A DNA stretch of 64,000 nt from CAVQEK01 sp964596645 (GTDB lineage: Bacteria; Bacteroidota; Bacteroidia; Cytophagales; Cyclobacteriaceae), in contig CAZQVB010000025.1 in NCBI GenBank assembly GCA_964596645.1, positions 1-64,000 on the forward strand. Direction: 5' to 3'. The position numbers were made by a program, and so were the translations under genes. How positions within the stretch are numbered: position 1 is the stretch's first letter; every line of letters starts with the position of its first letter. Positions 26,407-35,294 of the stretch are shown piece after piece. Under the pieces are notes generated by a model. It was given only the letters and a program-made list of their open reading frames with translations. It was not told where the DNA came from and ran no database searches.

Positions 26407-27149
26407 CTTACTGCCTCGGGATAAAAGTAAAGAATGGCCTGATTGGTATGGCCGACACCCGCATCACTTCAGGAAATGAAACCACACAGGCTAAGAAGAT
26501 CTTCACCCTGAACCGGGAAAAGCATTCTCTTTTTATCATGACTTCCGGCCTGCGCTCCATTCGCGACAAGGTGATTACTTACTTCAATGAGGTAATAGAA
26601 GAACAAGATCAGGATTTCGATAAGTTATATAAGGCCGTAAATGCCTTTGCTGAGCATGTGCGCCGCGTGGGCAGGGAAGACAGGCAGTCGCTGGAAGAGT
26701 CGGGGCTCACGTTTAACTTTCATGCCATAGTAGGCGGACAACTGGAAAATGACGACGAGCACAAGCTGTTTTTGCTGTACCCACAGGGCAACTGGATAGA
26801 AGTGGGCAAAGCCACACCATACATCATCATTGGCAATACCGGCTACGGCAAGCCCATACTCGACCGCAGCATACACTTCGAAGCCGACTTCAACTACGCA
26901 CTCAAAAGCGGGTTTCTTTCCTTTGACGCCACCCACATATCTGCCAGCGATGTGGACTATCCGCTCGACGTGGTGATCTACAACAAAGACAGCTACGCTC
27001 TGGTGGAACAGCGCTATCAAAAAGAGGAGCTACAGCATTTGTCTCAATTTTGGCGCGAAAAGATAGCACAGGCGGTGGAAGAGTTTCCGTCTGACTGGAT
27101 GCGGGGGCTGCTGAAACGCGTAGAAGGCCCCATACCACAGATGCCCTGA
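26403..27149 (+). CDS. Anbu-type proteasome-like peptidase
   Basis: A 248-residue protein of the Anbu family (ancestral beta subunit), related to HslV and the 20S proteasome beta subunit. The opening MTYCLGIKVKNGLIGMADTR is diagnostic: removal of Met exposes the nucleophile Thr2, with Asp18 and a Lys at 31/32 completing the usual site. Such proteins form ring or spiral assemblies; proteolytic activity has been hard to show. Start codon overlaps the alpha-E stop by 4 bp, so expression is translationally coupled. No HslU or other unfoldase gene is adjacent, so if it degrades substrates they may be short or the partner is encoded elsewhere. Confidence 0.92.
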   Translation: MTYCLGIKVKNGLIGMADTRITSGNETTQAKKIFTLNREKHSLFIMTSGLRSIRDKVITYFNEVIEEQDQDFDKLYKAVNAFAEHVRRVGREDRQSLEESGLTFNFHAIVGGQLENDDEHKLFLLYPQGNWIEVGKATPYIIIGNTGYGKPILDRSIHFEADFNYALKSGFLSFDATHISASDVDYPLDVVIYNKDSYALVEQRYQKEELQHLSQFWREKIAQAVEEFPSDWMRGLLKRVEGPIPQMP

Positions 27150-27278
27150 CCACACACCTCCACCTTCACCGGTTGCGTTGTCAATATTTGAATGCAATGA
27201 ATTTGGGCTTTGCGTACTTGCGCCATCCATAGCAATATGACCGCGCTGTGCCAGAGCCATCACACCTAAAATAAATAT

Positions 27279-28121
27279 ATGCAACTGACCATTGAGCATC
27301 ACACGCAATACACCTTTAGCGAGCCGGTATATCTGGAACCTCACGTGTTGCTCTTCCGCCCGCAAGTCAATCATTTTACAGAGATAAAAACCTTTGAACT
27401 GCATATAGATCCGGAGCCCAAGGGTCTGCGCCACTTTACCGATCCTGCCGACAATCAGGCAACCATGGTGTGGTTTGATACCAAGCAGACGAAGGTGACT
27501 TTCGAGGCACTTTGTACGGTAGATCTAAAAGCATTTAATCCTTACGATTTTCTTGTCTACCCATTCGACTGTGCCACGCTGCCATTTACCTATCCGCCAG
27601 AGCTGAGCATTCACCTTCAGCCTTACTTTCATCCCATCAGCAGCAGTGCCGAATTCGTAGATTTTGCCCATAAGCTCAAGCAGCAGTTTGGCCCTAATAC
27701 CATGGATTTTTTATCGGGTTCTTCCAACCGCCTCCATCAGCTTATCAGCCACATAGAGCGGGAAACCGGCGCACCACACACACCGGAGCACACCATGCAC
27801 CTGGGCAATGGCAGCTGTCGCGACCTGGCGTGGCTGCAAATGGCCATCAACCGGCACCTGGGCCTGGCCTGCCGCTTCGTGAGCGGATACAAATACAATG
27901 AAGAAGAAACGGGGCACGAACTGCACGCCTGGACGGAAACCTATGTGCCGGGCGCCGGCTGGGTGGGCACAGACCCTTCCAACGGCCTGCTTGCCGGCTA
28001 CGACCACATCAAGGTGGCTTCAGGGGCGGAGCAGCTCATCACCCTGCCCGTCACCGGCACCTTCAGAGGCGATGCCAGCTCCAAGATGACAACCCGGGTG
28101 CTGATAGAAAAAATAGATTGA
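27279..28121 (+). CDS. Transglutaminase-like cysteine protease/transferase
   Basis: A 280-residue transglutaminase-fold protein of the bacterial N-terminal-region type (MQLTIEHHTQYTFSEPVYLE opening). The catalytic triad is intact: Cys180 in GNGSCRDLAWL, His216 in HELHAW and Asp232 in GWVGTDPSNG. Bacterial members usually act as proteases or amide-bond hydrolases. There is no signal peptide, so it should be cytoplasmic. It is the fourth gene of the ATP-grasp/alpha-E/Anbu run, 129 bp after Anbu, and probably breaks or exchanges the amide bonds the ATP-grasp enzyme makes; this link is an inference from context. Confidence 0.92.
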   Translation: MQLTIEHHTQYTFSEPVYLEPHVLLFRPQVNHFTEIKTFELHIDPEPKGLRHFTDPADNQATMVWFDTKQTKVTFEALCTVDLKAFNPYDFLVYPFDCATLPFTYPPELSIHLQPYFHPISSSAEFVDFAHKLKQQFGPNTMDFLSGSSNRLHQLISHIERETGAPHTPEHTMHLGNGSCRDLAWLQMAINRHLGLACRFVSGYKYNEEETGHELHAWTETYVPGAGWVGTDPSNGLLAGYDHIKVASGAEQLITLPVTGTFRGDASSKMTTRVLIEKID

Positions 28122-28210
28122 GATAAAAAGGAAATCTGAGTCGGACCGGCAAAGAGTGGCGTCACGGCCACAGGTAAGACAAACCTTCATTTCCTTTCGC
28201 AGACTGGCCG

Positions 28211-28948
28211 TCAGTTGTCATTCACCAGACTGCCCTGGCCTGTGATCTGCTGATTGATCACGGGGTTGTTTTTGTAATGTATCGTGCCTGTACCGGTGAT
28301 GGTGACATCGAGCAGGTCGGTGGGCGCCACAAAACAGGTGCCCATGCCTGTGATGTCGATAAACGCTTTTTCACTTTCCACACTAAATGCCCGATAAGTA
28401 GACGTTCCCGGACTTCTATATTCCTGAACACGCGCAGTACCGGAAAGCCGTACTTCACCGTTGCCACTGATCTGGGTGAATAAACTATCCACCTCTACCG
28501 ACGCCGTAATGTCACCTACACCGGTGAGCATCAGCTCCAGGCGATGGGTAGTCCAGGTGCCGGCAGAGTTGATCTCACCCACACCGGAGAAGGCCACACG
28601 CTTCAGTTCGGGCATGGTCACAAATATGTTCAGTTCATAGTCACCGTTGTAGCATCGCTCGGAGCCAATGACCAGGTCCTCACCCAGCACCTCTACTTTG
28701 AGCTGATCCACCACGTTGCTGGGTCCGGTGACGGATACTGCGTGGCTGGCGCCTTGCGCTATGGTGACATTGCCCACCTGCGAGAAGCTGACACCATCGA
28801 AACCCGACAAGCTGAAATTTTTGGTGACATCGGTGCTGCCGGCGCGCTGGCAATCTACCGCACCTTCATCTTCGCAAGAAGAAAAAAACGCAGTCGTGAT
28901 GAGTATGCAGATAAAGTTTAAAACACTGAAAGGCTTCGTGAGCATCAT
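28211..28948 (-). CDS. GIN-domain (DUF2807) lipoprotein
   Basis: A 245-residue lipoprotein. The signal peptide ends in a lipobox (FFSSC), followed by EDEG. The rest is the DUF2807/GIN beta-helix with repeated short strands (FSLSGFDGVSFSQVGNVTI, then VAFSGVGEINSAG, TGVGDITAS, SGNGEVRLSG, TGMGTCFV, TGTGTIHY). These proteins are abundant in Bacteroidota envelopes and have no proven role; adhesion or polysaccharide binding has been suggested. It starts 12 bp after the thrC stop on the same strand, probably by co-transcription rather than shared function. Confidence 0.85.
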   Translation of the reverse strand: MMLTKPFSVLNFICILITTAFFSSCEDEGAVDCQRAGSTDVTKNFSLSGFDGVSFSQVGNVTIAQGASHAVSVTGPSNVVDQLKVEVLGEDLVIGSERCYNGDYELNIFVTMPELKRVAFSGVGEINSAGTWTTHRLELMLTGVGDITASVEVDSLFTQISGNGEVRLSGTARVQEYRSPGTSTYRAFSVESEKAFIDITGMGTCFVAPTDLLDVTITGTGTIHYKNNPVINQQITGQGSLVNDN

Positions 28949-28960
28949 TGTGGTTGAGCG

Positions 28961-30248
28961 TTATGTGTGCAACAAATATTCTTTTAAACGCTCAAAGCTC
29001 GGTGGAATATTCACAGTGTGCTTTTCTTTTTCTATGATCTTTTGAAGACGTGCCGGAACGCGCAATTTTTCACCAATCAATGGCTCCACCACATCCAAAA
29101 ACTTTACAGGGTGTGCCGTTGAAAGAAATATGCCGGCATCGCACTGCGCTTTGTACTGCGCCAACCCCATATAACCAATGGCCGTGTGCGGGCACATCAC
29201 ATAGGTATGATCACGGTACACCGCCTGCATGGCCGCNNNNNNNNNNACCAAAGCTGGCCCCCGATATATGTGCTCGCACCGCTTCATCATTGCCCTTGAA
29301 TATTTCCAACATCCGGTCAAAGTTGCTGGGATTGCCGACATCCATGGCGTTGGATATAGTTTTGATGGAGGGCTTTGGCTCAAACGCACCTCCGGACAAA
29401 TACTTTGGAACCATGTCGTTGGCGTTGGTGGCGGCTACGAAACCGCTTATGGGCAGGCCCATCTTTTGGGCCATCAGTCCGGCGCACAGGTTGCCAAAAT
29501 TGCCGCTGGGTACAGCCACCACTATGCGTTGGTAACGGTGGAGCAATTGGCCTACGGCATGGAAATAGTAAAATGACTGCGGTATGAGGCGGGCTATGTT
29601 GATGCTGTTGGCCGAGCTGAGGTTCATTCTGCCCTTGAGCTCCACATCCAGAAATGCACTTTTTACCATACGCTGGCAATCGTCGAAAGTACCCTCCACT
29701 TCCAGCGCCGATACGTTGCCGCCTACAGTAGTGAGCTGCTGCTCCTGTATGTATGACACCTTACCTTTAGGGTAAAGCAGCACCACCCGTATACCCTCAA
29801 TGCCATAAAAGCCCTGTGCCACTGCACTGCCTGTATCGCCGGATGTAGCCACTAAAATAGTGATCTGGCGGCTTTGCTTTTGCAGGAAATGCCCCATCAC
29901 GCGGGCCATAAACCGTCCGCCAAAATCTTTGAAAGCCAGCGTAGGGCCATGAAAAAGCTCCAACACATGCAAGTCGTCGTGAAGGTGCCTCAGCGGGGCT
30001 TCGAAGTCGAAGGCATCATTGACGATGACTTCCAGATCGCCCGGGCTGATTTCGCCCTGAACAAACGGCATGGCTACCTCCATGGCGATCTCGGGTATGC
30101 TGAGCCCCGGCAGCCGCTTGAAAAATGCCTCCGGCAGCACAGGGATATCCGTAGGCATATACAGACCGTTATCAGCGGGCAGACCTTCAAATACGGCTTC
30201 TTCAAAGCCCACTTCCTGCACCTGGCCGCGTGTACTATAGTATTTCAT
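28961..30248 (-). CDS. thrC: Threonine synthase (interrupted by a sequence gap)
   Basis: Converts O-phosphohomoserine to threonine with PLP. The N-terminal part (29247-30248) opens MKYYSTRGQVQEVGFEEAV and has the PLP lysine Lys107 in LAFKDFGGRFMARV and the TSGDTGSAVA phosphate loop. The C-terminal part (28961-29236) has YVMCPHTAIGYMGL and ends normally. Ten N at 29237-29246 separate them and the two halves fall in different frames, because the number of N does not match the true missing length. The residues missing by comparison with the family are only a few, so this is an assembly gap in an intact gene, not a pseudogene. Total would be about 430 residues. Confidence 0.9.
29237..29246. other. 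Assembly gap of 10 N inside thrC
   Basis: A run of exactly ten undetermined bases. It breaks the thrC reading frame and marks a joined contig end or masked low-quality bases. The flanking protein pieces nearly meet, so the real gap is short. Confidence 0.99.
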
Positions 30249-30375
30249 GCTTATTTTTTGCTCTATGAATGCGGCAAAAATACACTTTGGCAGATGTTAC
30301 AGTGAAATAATCATAAAAGTATCTGTTGCATTGCGGCATTTTGCGTAAATAAAAAGACAACCCGAACACGAACAC

Positions 30376-33300
30376 ATGGCCCATCCCAAAACTGCAAAAG
30401 CTACAGACTTACCTAAAAGCAATATTTATCAGCCCAAGCATGCCGTGCGCATTGTAACGGCGGCCTCTCTTTTTGATGGTCACGATGTAGCCATCAACAT
30501 CATGCGGCGCATCATGCAGTCGACTGGTGCAGAAGTAATTCATCTTGGCCACAATCGCAGCGCAGAGGAAATCGTGCGCTGCGCCATACAGGAAGATGCT
30601 CAGGCCATAGCCATCACCAGCTATCAGGGTGGGCATATCGAGTATTTCAAATACATCCACGATCTGCTGCAACAAAAAGGCGCACGCCACATCAAAATAT
30701 TTGGCGGTGGTGGTGGCACCATTCTTCCAGAAGAAATTCAATACCTGCAGGAAAACGGCATCGATGGCATATTCAGCCCCGATGATGGCCGAAAGCTCGG
30801 GCTGCAGGGCATGATCAATGCCGTAGTGAAACAGAGTGATTTCGATCTCACACGCCTTCACCTGCCCGAAGCAGAAACGCTCACTGTCGAAAGTCACAGC
30901 GATATTGCCCGGCTGATCACCTTGGCCGAAAACAGCCCGGAGCGTTTTGCGAAGTTATTTTCTGCCCGATCACACGCCAGCAGTCAGGTGCCCGTGCTGG
31001 GCATCACGGGTACCGGGGGTTCGGGTAAGTCATCACTCACCGATGAGATCATCCGGCGATTTCTGCGCGACTTCCCAGATCTGAACATGGCCCTTCTTTC
31101 CATAGACCCCACCCGCAAAAGAAGCGGTGGCGCACTGCTCGGCGACCGCATTCGCATGAACGCCATAGACACCCCGCGTGTGTACATGCGCTCGATGGCC
31201 ACCCGGCAATCCAACCTGTCGCTTTCCAGCCATGTGGGCGAGGCGCTGGGCATTTTCAAGGCGGCGGGCTTTGGCATCATCTTTCTGGAGACTTCGGGCA
31301 TAGGCCAGTCGGGCGTGGAGATCACCGACCATGCAGACCTATCGCTGTATGTAATGACGCCGGAATATGGCGCCGCTACGCAACTGGAAAAAATTGACAT
31401 GCTCGACTTCGCCGACCTGGTGGCCATCAACAAGTTTGACAAGCAGGGCGCAGAAGATGCGCTGCGCGAAGTGCGCAAACAATTTGTTCGCAACCGTCAA
31501 CTTTGGGAAGCAGACGCGGATGACCTGCCCGTAATTGGCACCACGGCGTCTCAGTTCAATGACCCCGGCACCAATGCATTGTACGAAGCACTGCTGCAGC
31601 AACTGAACAAAAAGGATGACCGCTGGCAAAGAGCCAGTAGTAAACATCCCAAGCCAGGGACAGAAAAACAGCCAATGATACCGCCCAAGAGGCAACGCTA
31701 CCTAAGTGAAATTGCGGAAGTAGTGCGGACGTATAACCGGGAAGCCGATGAGAAATCGAAACTCGCCGGCCAAATTGATGTGCTTCGAAGGTGCGAGGAA
31801 TTACTTGAAAGCCAGGAAGAGAACGTAGCACAGACACTGCTGACCAAGCGCCGGCAACTGGAGCAGGTGTTGGGAGATGAATGGCTGGAAATGCTACAGC
31901 GGTGGCCGGAAATGCAACAGCGCTATGCTCAGGATAAGTACGCCTACTCGGTGCGCGGCCGCGAAGTAAAAGTGGATATGTACAGCCCTACCCTTTCGCA
32001 TTTGAAAATACCGAAGGTGATACTGCCCCGCTACACCGACTGGCAAAGCCTGCTGCGCTGGCTGATGCAGGAAAATGTACCCGGTAGCTTTCCGTTTACC
32101 GCAGGTGTATACCCATTGAAACGCGAAAGCGAAGATCCCACGCGTATGTTTGCCGGCGAGGGCAACCCTGAGCGCACCAACAGGCGCTTTCATTATCTAA
32201 GCCAAGACCAGCAATACGTGCGGCTGTCTACCGCGTTCGATTCGGTCACGTTGTATGGCGAAGACCCGCACGAGCGGCCCGACATCTTGGGCAAGGTTGG
32301 CAACTCGGGCGTGAGCATTTGCAGCCTTGAGGATGCCAAACGTCTCTATTCCGGTTTCGACCTATGCGAAAAAAATACCTCTGTTTCCATGACCATCAAT
32401 GGTCCGGCGGCCACCATCTGTGCGTTTTTTATGAATGCGGCTATAGACCAGCAGTGCGAAAAATACATTCGCGCAGAAGGCCTGCATGATCAGGTAGAGG
32501 TGCAGCTGCAAAAAAAGTACGACGAGCGGGGCATCGAACGCCCCACCTACCGCGCCAGCCTGCCCACCAGGCACGACAGGCTTGGGCTATTGCTGCTGGG
32601 CATCACCGGCGATGAAGTGCTGGAGCGCGATGTGTATGAAAAAATAAAGTCGGATACGCTGCGCCAGGTGAGGGGCACGGTACAGGCCGACATTTTGAAA
32701 GAAGACCAGGCACAAAACACCTGCATATTCTCCACCGAATTTTCACTGCGGCTCATGGGCGATATGCAGCAATATTTCATCGATCATCAGATTCGCAATT
32801 TTTATTCTGTCTCCATTTCCGGATATCACATCGCCGAGGCGGGTGCCAACCCCATCACACAACTGGCACTCACCCTGGCCAATGGCTTCACCTATGTGGA
32901 GTACTACCTGAACCGCGGCATGTACATCGATGCGTTTGCACCGAATTTATCATTTTTCTTTTCCAATGGTGTAGATGCCGAATATGCTGTAATCGGACGG
33001 GTAGCCCGCAGGATTTGGGCCAAAGCCATGAAATTGCTGTACCAGGGCAATGAACGCGCACAGAAGTTAAAGTACCACATCCAGACCAGCGGACGGTCGT
33101 TGCATGCGCAGGAAATCAGCTTCAATGACATCCGTACTACGCTGCAGGCACTTTACGCCATATACGACAACTGCAACTCACTGCATACCAATGCCTACGA
33201 TGAAGCCATCACCACGCCTACAGAAGAGTCGGTACGCCGGGCCATGGCCATACAGCTCATCATCAATAAGGAGCTGGGCCTGGCTAAAAATGAGAACCCG

Positions 33301-33771
33301 ATGCAAGGCTCTTTTCTGATAGAAGAACTCACCGACCTGGTGGAGGAAGCTGTGCTGGCTGAGTTTGACAGACTCACCGACAGAGGAGGCGTGCTGGGCG
33401 CTATGGAGCGCATGTACCAGCGTTCCAAAATACAGGAAGAGAGCCTGTACTATGAGTCGAAGAAACATAACGGGGATCTGCCTATAGTGGGAGTCAATAC
33501 ATTTTTGAGCAAAAATGGCTCGCCTACTGTACTGCCTGGCGAGGTGATCAGGGCAACGGATGATGAAAAAAAATTGCAAATAACTTCTCTGACCAACCTG
33601 CATCAATGCCACGCAAGATCGAGTGCGCGATGGCTTAATGAGCTGAAACAAGCTGCTGCAGCCGGCGAGAATACTTTTGCAACGCTGATGGAAACAGTGA
33701 AATATTGCTCTCTGGGCCAGATCACCCACGCATTGTTTGAAGTAGGCGGACAGTATCGCCGCAACATGTGA
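30376..33771 (+). CDS. icmF: Fused isobutyryl-CoA mutase IcmF
   Basis: B12-dependent mutase that interconverts isobutyryl-CoA and n-butyryl-CoA, with its own G-protein chaperone fused in the middle. It is 1131 residues, close to other IcmF. Domains in order: B12-binding (about 20-155; DGHD with cobalt ligand His36, then GGGGGT at 110-114), MeaB/ArgK-like GTPase (about 205-420; P-loop GTGGSGKSS at 212-220, NKFD in VAINKFDKQG), a linker, and the TIM-barrel mutase (about 560-1060; SISGYHIAEAGANPITQLA). The fusion separates it from methylmalonyl-CoA mutase, whose subunits are separate. Single gene, divergent from thrC. Confidence 0.95.
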   Translation: MAHPKTAKATDLPKSNIYQPKHAVRIVTAASLFDGHDVAINIMRRIMQSTGAEVIHLGHNRSAEEIVRCAIQEDAQAIAITSYQGGHIEYFKYIHDLLQQKGARHIKIFGGGGGTILPEEIQYLQENGIDGIFSPDDGRKLGLQGMINAVVKQSDFDLTRLHLPEAETLTVESHSDIARLITLAENSPERFAKLFSARSHASSQVPVLGITGTGGSGKSSLTDEIIRRFLRDFPDLNMALLSIDPTRKRSGGALLGDRIRMNAIDTPRVYMRSMATRQSNLSLSSHVGEALGIFKAAGFGIIFLETSGIGQSGVEITDHADLSLYVMTPEYGAATQLEKIDMLDFADLVAINKFDKQGAEDALREVRKQFVRNRQLWEADADDLPVIGTTASQFNDPGTNALYEALLQQLNKKDDRWQRASSKHPKPGTEKQPMIPPKRQRYLSEIAEVVRTYNREADEKSKLAGQIDVLRRCEELLESQEENVAQTLLTKRRQLEQVLGDEWLEMLQRWPEMQQRYAQDKYAYSVRGREVKVDMYSPTLSHLKIPKVILPRYTDWQSLLRWLMQENVPGSFPFTAGVYPLKRESEDPTRMFAGEGNPERTNRRFHYLSQDQQYVRLSTAFDSVTLYGEDPHERPDILGKVGNSGVSICSLEDAKRLYSGFDLCEKNTSVSMTINGPAATICAFFMNAAIDQQCEKYIRAEGLHDQVEVQLQKKYDERGIERPTYRASLPTRHDRLGLLLLGITGDEVLERDVYEKIKSDTLRQVRGTVQADILKEDQAQNTCIFSTEFSLRLMGDMQQYFIDHQIRNFYSVSISGYHIAEAGANPITQLALTLANGFTYVEYYLNRGMYIDAFAPNLSFFFSNGVDAEYAVIGRVARRIWAKAMKLLYQGNERAQKLKYHIQTSGRSLHAQEISFNDIRTTLQALYAIYDNCNSLHTNAYDEAITTPTEESVRRAMAIQLIINKELGLAKNENPMQGSFLIEELTDLVEEAVLAEFDRLTDRGGVLGAMERMYQRSKIQEESLYYESKKHNGDLPIVGVNTFLSKNGSPTVLPGEVIRATDDEKKLQITSLTNLHQCHARSSARWLNELKQAAAAGENTFATLMETVKYCSLGQITHALFEVGGQYRRNM

Positions 33772-33810
33772 GTTGCCGATTTGGCACATAACCGTGTGGA
33801 GTATTATGGT

Positions 33811-34012
33811 CTTTCAGAGCTTTCACCAGTTTACCAATCTACCACCAGCTTTCATATTTGTCAGTTTTCGGTGCTCTCACGCTTAACTCTAAGAAGAGGC
33901 ACAAAGTGCAATTTGGTAGCAGCCTGTATCCCAGATCGTGCGCCACCAACTTCTTTAAGCTTTGAGCTTTTAGCTCTCCTACCAGTCTACTAATCCTTTC
34001 AGCTTTCAACTT
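33811..34012. repeat. Degenerate intergenic repeat block, second copy
   Basis: The 292-bp space between icmF and mnmD carries the same motif set as 19123-19252: GAGCTTTCACCAGTTTACC at 33817-33835, and GAGCTTTTAGCTC followed by ACCAGTCTACTAATCC at 33964-33996. No open frame here looks like a gene. Apart from these motifs and a likely mnmD promoter region nothing was recognised. Confidence 0.6.
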
Positions 34013-34063
34013 TTTTATCAAACTTTATTCTTTCCGCTTCGGCGGCTTCATTGACGAATTGAT

Positions 34064-34738
34064 ATGGAACAATTTGAAATAATCACCACAGATGATGGCT
34101 CTTCTTCTGTGCGGGTGCCGGCTTTGTCAGAAACGTACCACTCCAGCAGAGGGGCAGTGCAGGAGTCGCAGCATGTATTTATCGAAGCCGGACTCAGACA
34201 CATTAATGGCAGCAGCGTAGAACAAATAAAGGTATTGGAAATAGGAATGGGCACCGGGCTCAATGCCCTGCTGGCATGGACCTTTGCCCAACAGGAGCAG
34301 GTTCATATCCGGTACCACAGCATTGAGCCGTATCCCTTGCCGGGCCAGGTGATTGTCCAACTGAACTATCCCGAATATATACACAAGCAGGGAGCCCAAC
34401 ATATTTTCGAAAAGATTCATTCCTGCGAGTGGAGCACTATGCACGCGCTCGGCATATACTTTTCTTTCATGAAGCATCAAGTAGCGCTGGAACTATTTGA
34501 GATCGACCTGGTGCCTGACGCGGTCTTTTTTGATGCTTTCGCTCCCTCCAAGCAGCCGGAGGTGTGGTCTGTGGAAAACCTGATGAAAATTCATGCAGCA
34601 TTGCGCCCCGGCGGGGTTTTGGTCACTTACTGTGCGCAGGGGCAGTTTAAGCGCAATTTAAAATCACTCGGTTTTTGTGTTGAAGCACTACCGGGGCCAC
34701 CTGGCAAGTTTGAAATGGTTCGTGCTACGAAAACCTGA
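34064..34738 (+). CDS. mnmD: tRNA U34 5-methylaminomethyl-2-thiouridine methyltransferase MnmD
   Basis: SAM-dependent methyltransferase that completes the mnm5s2U modification at the tRNA wobble base. It is 224 residues: the stand-alone MnmD form, without the FAD oxidase domain of fused MnmC. The SAM motif LEIGMGTGLNALLAW lies near 62-76, with the catalytic-region VFFDAFAPSKQPEVWS near 158-173 and the C-terminal LPGPPGKFEMVRA characteristic of the family. The 3' end overlaps the convergent cyclo-ligase gene by 14 bp. Confidence 0.9.
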   Translation: MEQFEIITTDDGSSSVRVPALSETYHSSRGAVQESQHVFIEAGLRHINGSSVEQIKVLEIGMGTGLNALLAWTFAQQEQVHIRYHSIEPYPLPGQVIVQLNYPEYIHKQGAQHIFEKIHSCEWSTMHALGIYFSFMKHQVALELFEIDLVPDAVFFDAFAPSKQPEVWSVENLMKIHAALRPGGVLVTYCAQGQFKRNLKSLGFCVEALPGPPGKFEMVRATKT

Positions 34739-35294
34739 ATACTTCGTCAGGCGTAATGCAGATCGTCATTTTCTCATCCCACGGATCTGGAAAGACTTCG
34801 GGCAGCGGCGGAAAAAAGCTGAGGCCAATGCGCTGAACGCCTGGGTGAAGTGAAGCCAAAAAACGATCATAAAAACCCTTGCCGTAGCCAACCCTGTAGC
34901 CTTTTTCATCAAATGCCAGCAGCGGCAGCAGCACCAGATCTACATCGGCTGCATTGGTTGGTGGTCTTTCTATAGGTTGCTCTATGTTGTAGCAATCACG
35001 GGAAAATCGGGTTTGTGGGGATATGACGCAGGAGAGAAATTCGCTCACCCTGCGCTCTACTACCGGCACCAGCACTTCACCACCACCACGCCACCACTCC
35101 CTGATGATCGGCCAGGTGTCTACCTCGTTGTTGGCCACAATGGGCAAAAAGCTGTGCAACTTTCCACCCTGCCATTCCCGGGCTGTTTCAAAAAATTGCT
35201 TATAAATCTTATCGTTCAGAATCTGCCGTTCGCCGGGCTGCAATGCTAGTCGTCGCTGTAGTGCCTGCCGGCGAATGATTGATTTACTGCTCAT
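34725..35294 (-). CDS. 5-formyltetrahydrofolate cyclo-ligase
   Basis: ATP-dependent conversion of 5-formyl-THF to 5,10-methenyl-THF, recycling a storage form of folate. It is 189 residues, the normal length. The signature LPLLAFDEKGYRVGYGKGFY near 136-155, followed by DRFL, is intact, and KSIIRRQALQRR opens the protein. It overlaps bshC by 11 bp upstream and mnmD by 14 bp at the 3' end. Also known as ygfA or fau in other bacteria. Confidence 0.92.
   Translation of the reverse strand: MSSKSIIRRQALQRRLALQPGERQILNDKIYKQFFETAREWQGGKLHSFLPIVANNEVDTWPIIREWWRGGGEVLVPVVERRVSEFLSCVISPQTRFSRDCYNIEQPIERPPTNAADVDLVLLPLLAFDEKGYRVGYGKGFYDRFLASLHPGVQRIGLSFFPPLPEVFPDPWDEKMTICITPDEVFRFS

Noticed and set aside
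28961..29389. Frame change in thrC suggesting a broken gene
   Set aside because: The change coincides with the run of 10 N; both halves are well conserved and nearly meet, so it is an assembly gap of unknown true length.
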